Notes: a model not told the origin generated them from the letters alone. Positions 26,937-36,343 are shown, counted from the stretch's first letter. The stretch: 64,000 bases of DNA from DQWO01 sp964478545 (GCA_964478545.1 CAYZIS010000014.1:1-64000), one strand, 5' to 3'. Numbers and translations: made by a program.

Positions 26937-27719
26937 CTAGCTTCTGTGGTAATCCTCCCTATTCAGTTCATACAAATGCAAAAGCCCTTTCAGGGTCAGC
27001 AATTCATCTACATGATCAATGGCCTCGGTTTCTTTGGCAATAAGAGGGGCGAGACCACCAGTTGCAATCACCAGAGGTTTGGCATCCAGTTCCCTGCCCA
27101 ACCGGTCAATAAGACCTTCAACCAGGGACATATAGCCATAAATAATGCCGGACTGCATGCTGTGAACAGTATTTTTACCCACCACATAACGGGGCCGAAC
27201 CAATTCAACCCGGGGCAACTTTGAAGCTTTTTGAAACAAAGCCTCTATGGATATCTGCAGACCGGGAGCTATAACCCCCCCTAAGTATTCACCCCGGGCG
27301 GAAACACAATCAAAGGTGGTGGCGGTGCCAAAATCAATCACCACCAGTGCCTGTCGGTAGTGGCTGTAGGCCGCCACTGAGTTAACGACCCGGTCAGCAC
27401 CAACTTCCCGGGGATTATCCAAAAGGATGGGTAACCCGGTTTTAATGCCCGGCCCGACCACCAACGGTTTCAAACCTAAATATTTTTCAGCCATCCCTAC
27501 CATGACCTTTAACATCGGTGGAACGACACAGGAGATAATCATACCCCTGATTTTATCCGCCCTGATTTTACTGAAGGAAAAAAGGTTATGAAGCGTCATC
27601 CCATACTCATCTTCAGTACGGGAAAAATGGGTGGCAATACGCCAGCTTTCCAACAAAACCCGTTCCTGGAACAAGCCCAACACCGTATGGGTATTACCAA
27701 CATCAACCACAAAAATCAT
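26937..27719 (-). CDS. coaX: type III pantothenate kinase
   Basis: 260 residues from the ATG at 27719, six bases downstream of GAGGAG; the ATG at 27725 is too close to that site. Type III motifs are present: FVVDVGNTHTVLGLF (phosphate 1), GADRVVNSVAAY with the catalytic Asp, and VVIDFGTATTFDCV (phosphate 2). It phosphorylates pantothenate in CoA synthesis. The gene overlaps the end of birA by about 17 bases, so the two are translationally coupled, an arrangement common in related bacteria. Confidence 0.95.
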   Translation of the reverse strand: MIFVVDVGNTHTVLGLFQERVLLESWRIATHFSRTEDEYGMTLHNLFSFSKIRADKIRGMIISCVVPPMLKVMVGMAEKYLGLKPLVVGPGIKTGLPILLDNPREVGADRVVNSVAAYSHYRQALVVIDFGTATTFDCVSARGEYLGGVIAPGLQISIEALFQKASKLPRVELVRPRYVVGKNTVHSMQSGIIYGYMSLVEGLIDRLGRELDAKPLVIATGGLAPLIAKETEAIDHVDELLTLKGLLHLYELNREDYHRS

Positions 27720-28530
27720 TATCATCTCCTCTGTATTCAGGATCTCCCATTTCCATCACTGTTGCCTCGCCGGCAACCACCGGCCAGCAGATTTCCCGGT
27801 CATCATAAACAAACAACCGGCCATATTCATCAATATTTCCGGCCCTCCCCTGAATGGTCCGACCATTGATGGCAATGGTGACCCGTTTTCCGAACAGATA
27901 TGAATTTTTTGCCAGGATTTGAGGTATCTGTCCATGAAAGCCATGGCTAAGATAGCATTCATACCAGGAATGAAAGGAAGATAAAAATTTCTGCAATAGT
28001 TCGCTCAGATCAAAGATTTCATCAACTGCCTGGCGCATGGAGATGGCTGTAGAACGTAACTCCAGCGGCCAGTCATCCGACATAGTATTAACATTCACCC
28101 CAATGCCAACGATAACAAAATCCGTCTCCCGACCTTTCAATCTCATCTCGGACAAAATTCCAGCCAGTTTACGATCGCCACAATAAAGATCATTGGGCCA
28201 TTTGATCGTAAGATGGGGAATTTCCGTTTTCAGGCAGGAGAATAAGGCAACCGCGGTAACCAGAGATAATAGTGGAATATCCCCGGGCGGCAGGGATGGT
28301 CTCAGTACCAGCGAAAAGGCCAGATTCATTCCCGGAGGAGACATCCATGAACGTCCAAGCCGGCCTCGACCACCAGTCTGCTGGTCGGCAACTACGACCA
28401 GGCCGTGTTTTGCTCCTTCAAGGGCCAGATTCCAGGCATAATCATTGGTGGAGGAAACAGACTTCAAATAGATAATCCGCCCACCTATAGGACAGAATTC
28501 GTCAGACAAAGAATACCCGGAATCATTCAT
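27703..28530 (-). CDS. birA: biotin-[acetyl-CoA carboxylase] ligase
   Basis: 275 residues with the catalytic domain (about 25-215) and the C-terminal SH3-like domain. The biotinyl-AMP loop is GGRGRLGRSWMSPPGMNLA, followed by IKWPNDLYCGDRKLAGIL. The N-terminal helix-turn-helix of the E. coli-type repressor is missing: the protein begins only about 25 residues before the ligase core. It should therefore attach biotin without repressing transcription. It is followed by overlapping coaX. Confidence 0.94.
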   Translation of the reverse strand: MNDSGYSLSDEFCPIGGRIIYLKSVSSTNDYAWNLALEGAKHGLVVVADQQTGGRGRLGRSWMSPPGMNLAFSLVLRPSLPPGDIPLLSLVTAVALFSCLKTEIPHLTIKWPNDLYCGDRKLAGILSEMRLKGRETDFVIVGIGVNVNTMSDDWPLELRSTAISMRQAVDEIFDLSELLQKFLSSFHSWYECYLSHGFHGQIPQILAKNSYLFGKRVTIAINGRTIQGRAGNIDEYGRLFVYDDREICWPVVAGEATVMEMGDPEYRGDDNDFCG

Positions 28531-28567
28531 TAAACATTTCCATCAAAATAACACCTCTGCTCCAAGA

Positions 28568-28655
28568 GATGTTCCGGCATGGCTCTCGCTCATTCTCACC
28601 GGCCGTCCATGGCCTGCCTGTCGGCAGACACGGCTATGAACCAAGCCCGAACATC
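28568..28655. mobile_element. family 3 inverted-repeat element, 88 bases
   Basis: GATGTTCCGGCATGGCTC at the left and its imperfect partner CCAAGCCCGAACATC at the right enclose CTCGCTCATTCTC, CGGCCGTCCATGG and a GCCTGCCTGTCGGCAG segment. The first 45 bases are almost identical to the fragment at 31017-31062. The right flank, CAATTGCTTTATAAACGT, is nearly repeated at about 47.12 kb. It lies between birA and nadC; the remaining bases of the gap are AT-rich and unremarkable. Confidence 0.6.
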
Positions 28656-28757
28656 CAGCGCAATTGCTTTATAAACGTGAGATATTGATAAATAAAAGAT
28701 TAATGATTTCAATATATTATAATTACTTACTCAGAAGCTATCAACCGTTCACTTTGT

Positions 28758-29594
28758 CTACATAATATTCATACTGATATCAATAGCCCGGGCCGAATGG
28801 GTCAATGCGCCGACGGAAATGAAGTCAACCCCGGTAGCCGCCACTTCCGCAATGCGCTTCCGGGTAATTCCGCCTGAAGCCTCCAACAGGACATGTGGAA
28901 AAGACTGCCTGGTTTTCTCCACTGCCTGGTTCATCAACGAGGTCTCCATATTATCCAACATCACCACGTCCGCCCCGGCCTGACAGGCTTCATGCAACTG
29001 TTCCAGGGTTTCAACCTCCACCTCAATCTTCAGGGTATGGGGAGCCAGCAGGCGGGCCTGCTGCACCGCCTGAGTGATTGATCCCGCGGCCTTGATATGG
29101 TTGTCTTTGATCAATACCCCATCAAAAAGCCCCATCCGGTGATTTTTTCCGCCGCCCACTTGAACTGCGTATTTTTCCAGCGAACGCCAGCCGGGAGTGG
29201 TTTTACGGGTATCAACAATCTTTGCCCGACTATCTGCCGGCAGTTCCCTGACATAACTGCGGGTCAGGGTGGCAATTCCACTCAAATGCTGGAGAAAATT
29301 AAGCGCCACCCGCTCCCCCATTAAGAGGGAAAGGCTGGAACCAGTCACATAAGCCACCCCTGCCCCAGACTCCACCTCAGCACCATCGTAGGTTTGAAAT
29401 TCAATCTTCAGTGAAGCATCAAGTGTACGGTAAACCAGGGCGAAGATATCAAGCCCGGCAACCACACCGGCTTCCTTAAATGTTACGGTAGCAGTGGAGA
29501 TCGATTCCGATGCTATCGTCGCCATGGTAGTAATATCACCGGTACCCAGATCTTCGGTTAAAGCCATTTTAATCAATTGTTCAGTACTGAACAT
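28758..29594 (-). CDS. nadC: nicotinate-nucleotide pyrophosphorylase (carboxylating)
   Basis: 278 residues, the normal QPRTase length. Motifs: ALTEDLGTGDIT near the start, ERVALNFLQHLSGIATLT, DTRKTTPGWRSLEKYAV, GGGKNHRMGLFDGVLIKDNH with quinolinate- and PRPP-binding Arg, His and Lys, IEVEVETLEQ, and LEASGGI. It converts quinolinate and PRPP to nicotinate mononucleotide in NAD synthesis. nadA and nadB are not in the window. It is transcribed alone, with a family 3 element upstream and another downstream. Confidence 0.95.
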   Translation of the reverse strand: MFSTEQLIKMALTEDLGTGDITTMATIASESISTATVTFKEAGVVAGLDIFALVYRTLDASLKIEFQTYDGAEVESGAGVAYVTGSSLSLLMGERVALNFLQHLSGIATLTRSYVRELPADSRAKIVDTRKTTPGWRSLEKYAVQVGGGKNHRMGLFDGVLIKDNHIKAAGSITQAVQQARLLAPHTLKIEVEVETLEQLHEACQAGADVVMLDNMETSLMNQAVEKTRQSFPHVLLEASGGITRKRIAEVAATGVDFISVGALTHSARAIDISMNIM

Positions 29595-29629
29595 GGGAAA
29601 CCTCTTTCGTCTAAATCCATTACTTTTTG

Positions 29630-29749
29630 CTCAACTTTCTGAGTAATGAAAAAACAGCCGTACCTGCCGGCAGGCTGGGCAGGGACGGCTATGAGCCAAG
29701 CCCAAACATCCTGATAATGTATTCTGGTAACACAAGTAAGAAAGTTGAG
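29630..29749. mobile_element. 120-base terminal-inverted-repeat element, family 3
   Basis: CTCAACTTTCT at 29630-29640 pairs with AGAAAGTTGAG at 29739-29749. In minus orientation it carries CAGGATGTTTGGGCTTGGCTC, GCCGGCAGG and GGCTGTTTTTT in the same order as the 12.1 kb element, so these two are the best full-length copies. T-rich bases flank both ends. It lies between the divergent nadC and aminotransferase genes. Confidence 0.68.
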
Positions 29750-29836
29750 TTTTTTCTTGCGAAACGGCTTGCTATATATCATAATGCTATATTCAACGCA
29801 AGGAACCACCAGACAAATAGCAGGGCAACTAAACTT

Positions 29837-31009
29837 ATGAAAAAACCATCATACCCCCGTTCAAAAAAGGCCTTGGGCATGAAACCATTTCTCGCCATGG
29901 ATGTCCTTGAAAGAGCCCAGGAGCTTGAACGGCAGGAACGGACAATCATTCATCTGGAAGTGGGTGAACCGGATTTCCCGACTCCGGAGCCGGTCAAAAT
30001 GGCAGCCATCCAGGCTCTGAACCAGGATAAAACCCATTATACCCACAGCATGGGATTACTGGAACTGCGCCAGGCGGTGGCTGATCACTACCACAAAAAA
30101 TACGGTGTCAGTTTCAGCCCCGAGCAGGTACTGATCACTTCAGGAACCTCACCAGCCCTGCTGCTGGTCTGTGCCGCCCTGCTCAATCCCGGGGATCGGA
30201 TCCTGCTTACTAACCCCGGCTATGCCTGCTACGCCAATTTCATCTCCTACTGCGACGGCATCCCGGACCTGGTTGAAGTTAATGAGGATAATGGCTTCCA
30301 GTATGACCCAAAAACCCTGCAAAAACGTATCAACCCGGCAACCCGGGGAATATTGATTAATTCACCGGCCAACCCCACCGGCACTCTGCTGGCCGCTGAA
30401 CGAATGCAGCAAATTGCTCAACTTGGCATTCCGGTTATTTCAGATGAAATCTACCACGGCCTGGTTTACGAAGGCCAGGCCCATTCCATCCTTGAATATA
30501 CCGATCAGGCTTTTGTCCTCAATGGCTTTTCCAAGCTCTATGCCATGACCGGCTGGCGGCTGGGCTATCTCATCGCCCCCAAACCATATATCCGTACCCT
30601 GCAGACCATCCAGCAGAATTTTTTTATTGCCGCCAGTCATTTCGGCCAGGAGGCAGCAATCGTCGCCCTGGAATCTACTGAAGTTGAACGAAAAGTTGAA
30701 AAAATGAAGGGAATTTATAACCAACGGCGCCAATACATGCTGAAACGGGTACGCGGCATGGGTTTAACGGTCAAAACCGAACCCACTGGAGCTTTTTACG
30801 TTTTCGCCAACGCTAAAGAATTCTGTGATAATTCCTATGAATTTGCTTTTGAGATTCTGGAAAAGGCCGGGGTGGGAGTAACACCGGGGATTGATTTCGG
30901 CAGCAACGGTGAGGGATTTATCCGCTTCACCTATGCCAATTCGATGGAAAACATCAGGGAGGGAATGGACCGGCTGGAGGAGTTTTTGCACCACCACCAT
31001 AAGATTTAA
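29837..31009 (+). CDS. class I/II pyridoxal-phosphate aminotransferase
   Basis: 390 residues from the ATG at 29837; the frame is open upstream to 29627, but those residues run through the repeat element and are not aspartate-aminotransferase-like. Fold-type I motifs: HLEVGEPDFPTP, YTHSMGLLELRQAVADHY, INSPANPTGTLL, SDEIYHGLVYEG, and the PLP-binding lysine in NGFSKLYAMTGWRLGY, with FIRFTYANS near the end. The subgroup resembles aspartate/alanine-type aminotransferases; the substrate cannot be read from sequence. It is monocistronic. Confidence 0.9.
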   Translation: MKKPSYPRSKKALGMKPFLAMDVLERAQELERQERTIIHLEVGEPDFPTPEPVKMAAIQALNQDKTHYTHSMGLLELRQAVADHYHKKYGVSFSPEQVLITSGTSPALLLVCAALLNPGDRILLTNPGYACYANFISYCDGIPDLVEVNEDNGFQYDPKTLQKRINPATRGILINSPANPTGTLLAAERMQQIAQLGIPVISDEIYHGLVYEGQAHSILEYTDQAFVLNGFSKLYAMTGWRLGYLIAPKPYIRTLQTIQQNFFIAASHFGQEAAIVALESTEVERKVEKMKGIYNQRRQYMLKRVRGMGLTVKTEPTGAFYVFANAKEFCDNSYEFAFEILEKAGVGVTPGIDFGSNGEGFIRFTYANSMENIREGMDRLEEFLHHHHKI

Positions 31010-31016
31010 TTTTCGG

Positions 31017-31062
31017 GATGTTCCGGCATGGCTCTCGCTCATTCTCGCCGGCCGTCCATGGT
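31017..31062. repeat. family 3 half-copy
   Basis: 46 bases matching the left half of the 28568-28655 element almost exactly, ending at GTCCATGG with no right arm. It starts eight bases after the aminotransferase stop codon. Confidence 0.55.
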
Positions 31063-31072
31063 GATATAAATC

Positions 31073-32794
31073 TTATCTCCCCGGCAGCGGAAAGGACAGC
31101 AGGTAACTGTCACCGCTGATCTTCAGCACATCATCCCCCCGCTTGACCATGGTAACAAACAATTCTTTTCCAAGAACATTGAGGCTCTGGATGGGACCAT
31201 CCAGCTTACCGGTCAAAGGTCGTAAAGTAAAACCAACATTGGACTGTTTGAGCAGCATCACCGAACCTTTATTCAAAAAACCATATTCACCCAGACCAGT
31301 AGACATGGATGAGGTGTTTTTCACCAACAGCATCTCTTTTTCCCCATCACCATCCAGATCAAAAGCTCTTAACGGTAAATCAATCTGCTTTTTATCGGTA
31401 TAGGAAACCTTGGCGGTACCAACCTCTACTTGAATACTATTCAAGGATCCACCGACCCGCTCCTTGCTGATCCAGATTCTCCGGCTCCCTTGATAAATCT
31501 CCAAGAAACTTTGCTCATTAATAAAACATAATTCCCGCCGACCATCACCATTAATATCATCGTATAAAGCTCCGGGAATCCGGAACCCATGAGGAACGGC
31601 AAAAACCTTACCACTCTTGATCTGGCCGTTTTTCAGCGAAAGCCGATAAACCTGCGAGCCGAACACCGACTCCATGGTAAATACCTGCCCCAGAAAATAT
31701 CCTCCCCGGGCGATGGAATGCCCGCTTATCACCCCCATGGCAAAGGGGACATTACTGGCAACAACCTGGAATTTCCCCTGGCGGTAGCCAATAATGAACG
31801 AGGAGAAACCATCTTCAGACTCTTTCACCGTGTTGACAATCAGCTCATCCCTCTGGTCACCATCAATATCAGCCACCTGGAGGTTCATAATCGCCCCCCA
31901 TTTGTCAAAGTGATAGCGATAACGGAATTTCAGTCCTTTTGCCGTTAATGTATAGACATAAATTTTTTCATTATCAGTAAATACCACTTCCGTTTGCCGA
32001 TCACCGGTCAAATCCCCCATATCCATGCTTTTGACCACCAGGTTTATGGTATCAACTTTTCTATACCGGGGAATCAATACTCTTTCATTGTCGGCGGTAG
32101 AAAGTGAGTACAAACCATCCCCCGAAGCTCCACCACCAGCGGCACCCGCCGGCAACAGACTCTGCTGCCGGTTCAACTCAGCCAGTGGCACAGAAGTAAT
32201 CAATTCATAATCGGCATTGTAAAGGTAGGCCACTTGTCGATCGGCAACCAGATACAAATCATTACCGGTTTTTATCAATTCTGCCGGCCGGTTCAGAAGC
32301 GGTCGATACGGCAACCCACGGTTATACTCTTCCCAGACAACTTGGGAGCTTGATTCCTTCAGACGGGAATATAAGGTCGCGTTGGTACCACTGGCATCAA
32401 TAAACATAAGTTTCTGGCCGCTGGCCCGTTTCACCTGCTGGCCACGCAGCAACCGCGCAGCCCGGTAGCGACTAAGCGGAACAGTAACGGAATAAACTCC
32501 ATCCACCCGAATCACTTTCAGCAAGGATATTTTCTGATCCTGCCGGCCGATAACCTTCCCGGTCCGGGGATGAATCAGGGGGGGGCCAGCAATAACAACG
32601 GAAAAAACATCCCCGGGAAGAGTCCCTTTATCTTGGCCGCAGTCAATCACCACCCCCTGGGGGGTAAGCTGGACAATATAGCCATTAAGTGGCTGCAGAT
32701 GGCTGATAAATTCGTTCGTTGACTGCCCCCAGGCCATGTCACAAATTATGATCATCAAGGCACATACAATCGACAGTCCAACATATTTTCTCAT
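31073..32794 (-). CDS. secreted FG-GAP/VCBS repeat protein
   Basis: 573 residues from the ATG at 32794, preceded by AGGAGAGG; the frame is open further upstream but without a site. A signal peptide (RKYVGLSIVCALMIIICDMAWG) is followed by a small N-terminal domain (residues about 35-130, with VVIDCGQDKGTLPGDVFSV, similar in style to FlgT-like export proteins). FG-GAP/VCBS beta-propeller repeats follow, with Ca-binding motifs DIDGDQRDEL, DINGDGRREL and DLDGDGEKEM. It is likely periplasmic or surface-associated. It is encoded 142 bases downstream of the porin gene, beyond a terminator. Its function is unknown. Confidence 0.75.
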   Translation of the reverse strand: MRKYVGLSIVCALMIIICDMAWGQSTNEFISHLQPLNGYIVQLTPQGVVIDCGQDKGTLPGDVFSVVIAGPPLIHPRTGKVIGRQDQKISLLKVIRVDGVYSVTVPLSRYRAARLLRGQQVKRASGQKLMFIDASGTNATLYSRLKESSSQVVWEEYNRGLPYRPLLNRPAELIKTGNDLYLVADRQVAYLYNADYELITSVPLAELNRQQSLLPAGAAGGGASGDGLYSLSTADNERVLIPRYRKVDTINLVVKSMDMGDLTGDRQTEVVFTDNEKIYVYTLTAKGLKFRYRYHFDKWGAIMNLQVADIDGDQRDELIVNTVKESEDGFSSFIIGYRQGKFQVVASNVPFAMGVISGHSIARGGYFLGQVFTMESVFGSQVYRLSLKNGQIKSGKVFAVPHGFRIPGALYDDINGDGRRELCFINEQSFLEIYQGSRRIWISKERVGGSLNSIQVEVGTAKVSYTDKKQIDLPLRAFDLDGDGEKEMLLVKNTSSMSTGLGEYGFLNKGSVMLLKQSNVGFTLRPLTGKLDGPIQSLNVLGKELFVTMVKRGDDVLKISGDSYLLSFPLPGR

Positions 32795-32881
32795 CACACC
32801 TCTCCTGACAAACAAGGCGGGGAAATCTTCTTTCCCGCAATTAGATGGTAAAAAACTGTTCTTCCATCTAGCAGAAAAGCA

Positions 32882-32917
32882 AAAAAAAGGGAAGCGCTTT
32901 AGCGCTTCCCTTTTTTT
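32882..32917 (-). terminator. rho-independent terminator of the porin gene
   Basis: A perfect hairpin AAAGGGAAGCGCT/AGCGCTTCCCTTT with a two-base loop, flanked by A and T runs on both sides, 20 bases after the porin stop codon. It would terminate the minus-strand porin transcript and could also work on the plus strand. Confidence 0.9.
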
Positions 32918-32936
32918 ACTCATGATATCAATTACC

Positions 32937-34376
32937 CTAGAATTTATAGCGAACCCTGGCGGTGGAGATGAAGATATCTTCATCGGAGTCGCCATCCCGT
33001 TCAACCTCATAGTAATCCATTGCATCATCGGCAAACAGGTAGCCAGCATTGACAGCAAATTCGAGGTTATCATATATTTTATATTTCAAATAAGCATCAA
33101 CCTCAAAGCCAATACTGTCATCATCACAGCTCTTCCCATCATTATCAATGTATTCAACATCTTCAGCTGTCATCATATACATAAAGGAAGCACCCATGGT
33201 GGTCTTTTTATTGGCTTTATAATCTACTGCCAACTTATTCATGATAAACCCTTTGTCAAGCAGATAGGGTTTCTCAGTGAAGTAGTCATCATCGGTGAAG
33301 CCACCCTCGAAGATACAGATATTGTCCATCCGGTCCAGATCAACCGCCATGAACCCTTCCAAATCATCATCGTCAGCATCATCGTCCCCGGAGGCATACC
33401 AGAAGGTATAGGTGAATTTCCAGGCATCCATTTTGTAGCCCAGATCAGCATGGAGAAAATAGGCATCCAAATCAAAGTCTTCACTAGCAACTACAGGACC
33501 GGCATAATCAATAAATTGAGGTCCAAGATCCGCATTAAAATCATAGGCATCCTGGAAATTAGCGTCATCAATGCTGCCGGTCTGGTACATGAAATCCCAT
33601 TTGGCAAAGAAAGCATCCTTAGCCCAGGAACCATCGGTACCGATGGTGAAAATCTGGGTTTCAAAATCATTCTGCAGCCCTTTGATCTCATAGTTTTGTG
33701 AGGTAATGGTGGCACCTGTACCTGGATTATCAGAATCACCAGTATGATAAACCGCAAAAACACCCATTTTCAGGCCGTCAGCTGGTTTGAAGTTCACCCG
33801 GCCGTAGAAGGCATCCATATCTTCGGCATCATCATCTTCATTATAGACCTGATCCTCCCAGGGTCGCAGCCAGGCCAGCTCATAGTCAACGTTATTGACA
33901 GAACCGGAGAATTTAACCCCCATGACGGTTTCCTGCCAGTAGAAACTATTGGCTGAAAAAGGCTGCAGACCCATTCTGATCATGGCCTTATTTTCACACC
34001 AAGGCAACTGGAAGTCCGTGTACATCCAACGGTTTTCGATCACAACACCATCACCGGAATAACCACCGGCACCTTCGCCCCTATAACTCTCATTACCATA
34101 ATGAAGAGCTCCGACCTCTATGGCCCAGACGCCTTTTACCTTGCCGTCATTGGTTGAGGCTTCGACCCACATGCGGTACTTGGCCTCACCCCATGACTCG
34201 TCAACGCTACCATCATCAAGACCACCATCTTCCATGGTCAACCAATCGTTATGATCGGTATAGACCATGAAACGGTTGTTAAAATCACCCTTGATTTTAA
34301 CATCGGCAGCCATAGCCGGCAGGGCCAGGGCCAGAGCGGCGAATATCGCCAGCACCATTACAAATCTTTTCATCAT
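32937..34376 (-). CDS. acidic outer-membrane porin
   Basis: 479 residues with a clean signal peptide (MKRFVMVLAIFAALALALPAMAA), followed by many short amphipathic strands with aromatic girdles. It ends RVRYKF, with the C-terminal Phe used for barrel assembly. The loops are very rich in Asp (DDDADDDDLEGF, NEDDDAEDMD). It is probably a general porin of about 16 strands; no solute can be named. GGAGGGG precedes the start, consistent with strong expression, and a strong terminator follows. A 321-codon open frame on the other strand is an antisense shadow. Confidence 0.82.
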   Translation of the reverse strand: MMKRFVMVLAIFAALALALPAMAADVKIKGDFNNRFMVYTDHNDWLTMEDGGLDDGSVDESWGEAKYRMWVEASTNDGKVKGVWAIEVGALHYGNESYRGEGAGGYSGDGVVIENRWMYTDFQLPWCENKAMIRMGLQPFSANSFYWQETVMGVKFSGSVNNVDYELAWLRPWEDQVYNEDDDAEDMDAFYGRVNFKPADGLKMGVFAVYHTGDSDNPGTGATITSQNYEIKGLQNDFETQIFTIGTDGSWAKDAFFAKWDFMYQTGSIDDANFQDAYDFNADLGPQFIDYAGPVVASEDFDLDAYFLHADLGYKMDAWKFTYTFWYASGDDDADDDDLEGFMAVDLDRMDNICIFEGGFTDDDYFTEKPYLLDKGFIMNKLAVDYKANKKTTMGASFMYMMTAEDVEYIDNDGKSCDDDSIGFEVDAYLKYKIYDNLEFAVNAGYLFADDAMDYYEVERDGDSDEDIFISTARVRYKF

Positions 34377-34627
34377 TTTTCCCCTCCTCTATCTGGTTAA
34401 AATACCTCTGTCTTTCTCTCTTACATCACAAATTAATAAAATTTAATTCGCAACACGTTGTAGAAACTTTAGCAAAATTTCTAGCTTTTTTCGGCGCACC
34501 ACCCCCTTTTCGTTACCATTTTAAAATGAATTAACAAACTCTAATCTTAATTGCAAGGAAAAAATACAATAATTTTATTAATTTTTGGTTAAAAAAAGCG
34601 GCTATGTTCATTATTTACACCTAAATT

Positions 34628-34775
34628 AAGCGATTAGCTTTTAGCAGTTAGCTATTAGTTTAGTAATTACAAGATGTTTAATTCTTACAGATCCTCACCC
34701 GTTGGGTGTTGTTACTAATCAACGTAAAGCCCTGATTTTTAAAAGCTAAATGCTAATGGCTCAGCTTAGTTTACA
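34628..34775. repeat. TTAGC-rich inverted module, copy 2
   Basis: The left arm AAGCGATTAGCTTTTAGC and the right arm GCTAAATGCTAATGGC are opposed arrays of TTAGC units. The interior includes CCCTGATTTTTAAAAGC and AACGTAAAGC segments that recur in the 36.3 kb copy. It occupies the middle of the 533-base gap between the porin and livF. The rest of that gap is AT-rich with no gene I can support. Confidence 0.55.
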
Positions 34776-34909
34776 CTAACCTTGTTCCTTTAATCTTTAG
34801 CCTGAATCGTCAGGGACACCATTTTAACTTTAATGACAAATTTCAATCCGCTTTTTTTCTGGTAATATCTTCCTGGTTTACAGCCTGGTTTAGATAGGGT
34901 CCCCACGAT

Positions 34910-35614
34910 TTAAATCCCGAGAAACGCCTCCTTGACCTGTTCGTTGTTCAACAATTCATCCCCGGTTCCTTCCAGGACAATGCGGCCGTTTTCCAGCACA
35001 TAGGCCCGATTGCACATCTTCAGGCTCTGGATAACATTTTGTTCCGAGAGCAGGATGGTCACCCCTTCGTCATTGATTTTTCTCACCAGCTTAAAAACAT
35101 CCTGAACCAGAATCGGGGCCAGGCCTAAGGAAGGCTCGTCAAACATCATCAGGGTGGGCAGCGACATAAGTCCGCGACCAATGGCCGCCATCTGCTGTTC
35201 ACCACCGGAAAGGGTACCAGCCAGCTGTTTGCGCCGCTCTTTCAGCCGGGGGAAGAGGTCGTAAACGTGTTCAATGGTCTGGCTGCGTTTGAACTTCGCC
35301 TCCTCACCTAAAGAACCCATAATCAGATTTTCCTCAACCGTCATCTCCGGAAAAAGCCGCCGGCCCTCGGGCACATGAACAATACCCTCATTAATAATCA
35401 TACTCGGTGGCAGATGATCAACTCGCCGGCTATCAAATTCAATGGTTCCTTTGCGGGGGGAGAGCATGGAGGAAATGGTCCTGATCACCGTGGATTTACC
35501 GGCACCGTTGGCCCCCACCAGCACCACAATCTCCCCTTCATGGACCTGGAAGGAAACATCCCAGAGCACCTGCAGATCGTCATAGAAAACATCAATACCA
35601 TTAACCTTTAGCAT
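34910..35614 (-). CDS. livF: branched-chain amino acid ABC transporter ATPase LivF
   Basis: 234 residues from the ATG at 35614, with GGGAGAAG just upstream; an earlier in-frame start at 35638 lacks a site. Walker A is GANGAGKSTVI, the signature motif LSGGEQQMAAIGRGLM, Walker B LMMFDEPSLGLAP. The lack of a longer C-terminal insert and the SEQN switch region (LLSEQNV) mark LivF rather than LivG. It overlaps the end of livG by 14 bases. It energises uptake of Leu, Ile, Val or related solutes. Confidence 0.95.
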   Translation of the reverse strand: MLKVNGIDVFYDDLQVLWDVSFQVHEGEIVVLVGANGAGKSTVIRTISSMLSPRKGTIEFDSRRVDHLPPSMIINEGIVHVPEGRRLFPEMTVEENLIMGSLGEEAKFKRSQTIEHVYDLFPRLKERRKQLAGTLSGGEQQMAAIGRGLMSLPTLMMFDEPSLGLAPILVQDVFKLVRKINDEGVTILLSEQNVIQSLKMCNRAYVLENGRIVLEGTGDELLNNEQVKEAFLGI

Positions 35615-36326
35615 AGTCTTCTCCCAGGTACGCTTCAATGACCGCCGGGTTGTTAGCTACTTCTTCCGGGGTGCCGGCAGCAATGGTCTGGCCGAAATTG
35701 ATGGCGTGGATGCGATCCGACATGGTCATAATCACTTTCATAATATGTTCTATAATCAGGATGCTGACACCATTCTCGCGGATTTTCTTGATGAGTTCAA
35801 TGGCTTCATCAACTTCCGTCGGGGTCAAACCGGCAGCCGTCTCATCCAAAAGCAGAAGATCCGGTTTAGTGGCCAAAGCCCGGGCAATTTCCAGCCGTTT
35901 TCGACCACCGATGGGCAAACTCTTGGCCGTTTTATCCTTCTCCGAAAGCAGGTCACAGAATTCCATGATTTCATGGGCGACATCCCGGGCTTCAAGAATG
36001 GAATTCACCCGGCAAAAAGCCGCGGCAGTCACATTATCAAGTACCGAAAGCCGGGCCAGAGGTTTGACCACCTGGAAGGTACGGCCAATCCCCAGCTGGC
36101 AGATTTTATGGGTCTTCATTCCTTTGATACTCTGCCCCTTGAAAAGGACATCACCCGAAGTAATGGGGTAAAATTGATTGATACAGTTAAAGATCGTAGT
36201 TTTCCCCGAACCGTTGGGGCCAATCAAACCGAAGATCTCCCCCTCATGAACCTGGAAGGAAATATCATTGACCGCCACCAGGCCGCCAAATTTTTTCGTC
36301 AGGTTTTTCACTTCAAATAGAGCCAT
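35601..36326 (-). CDS. livG: branched-chain amino acid ABC transporter ATPase LivG
   Basis: 241 residues from the ATG at 36326, preceded by GGAG at suitable spacing (36338 is an alternative). Walker A is GPNGSGKTTIFN, the signature region LPIGGRKRLEIARALAT (a relaxed LSGGQ), Walker B LLLDETAAGLTP. IIEHIMKVIM is the LivG-type switch His. It pairs with LivF as an ATPase heterodimer. The 180-base gap upstream holds a TTAGC module, so livGF may be partly uncoupled from livM. Confidence 0.95.
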   Translation of the reverse strand: MALFEVKNLTKKFGGLVAVNDISFQVHEGEIFGLIGPNGSGKTTIFNCINQFYPITSGDVLFKGQSIKGMKTHKICQLGIGRTFQVVKPLARLSVLDNVTAAAFCRVNSILEARDVAHEIMEFCDLLSEKDKTAKSLPIGGRKRLEIARALATKPDLLLLDETAAGLTPTEVDEAIELIKKIRENGVSILIIEHIMKVIMTMSDRIHAINFGQTIAAGTPEEVANNPAVIEAYLGEDYAKG

Positions 36327-36343
36327 TCCACTCTCCATACATT

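Noticed and set aside
32736..33701. 321-codon open frame on the plus strand
   Set aside because: It lies antisense to the porin, which has a signal peptide, strand pattern, C-terminal Phe and terminator. The plus-strand protein resembles nothing and has no ribosome binding site.
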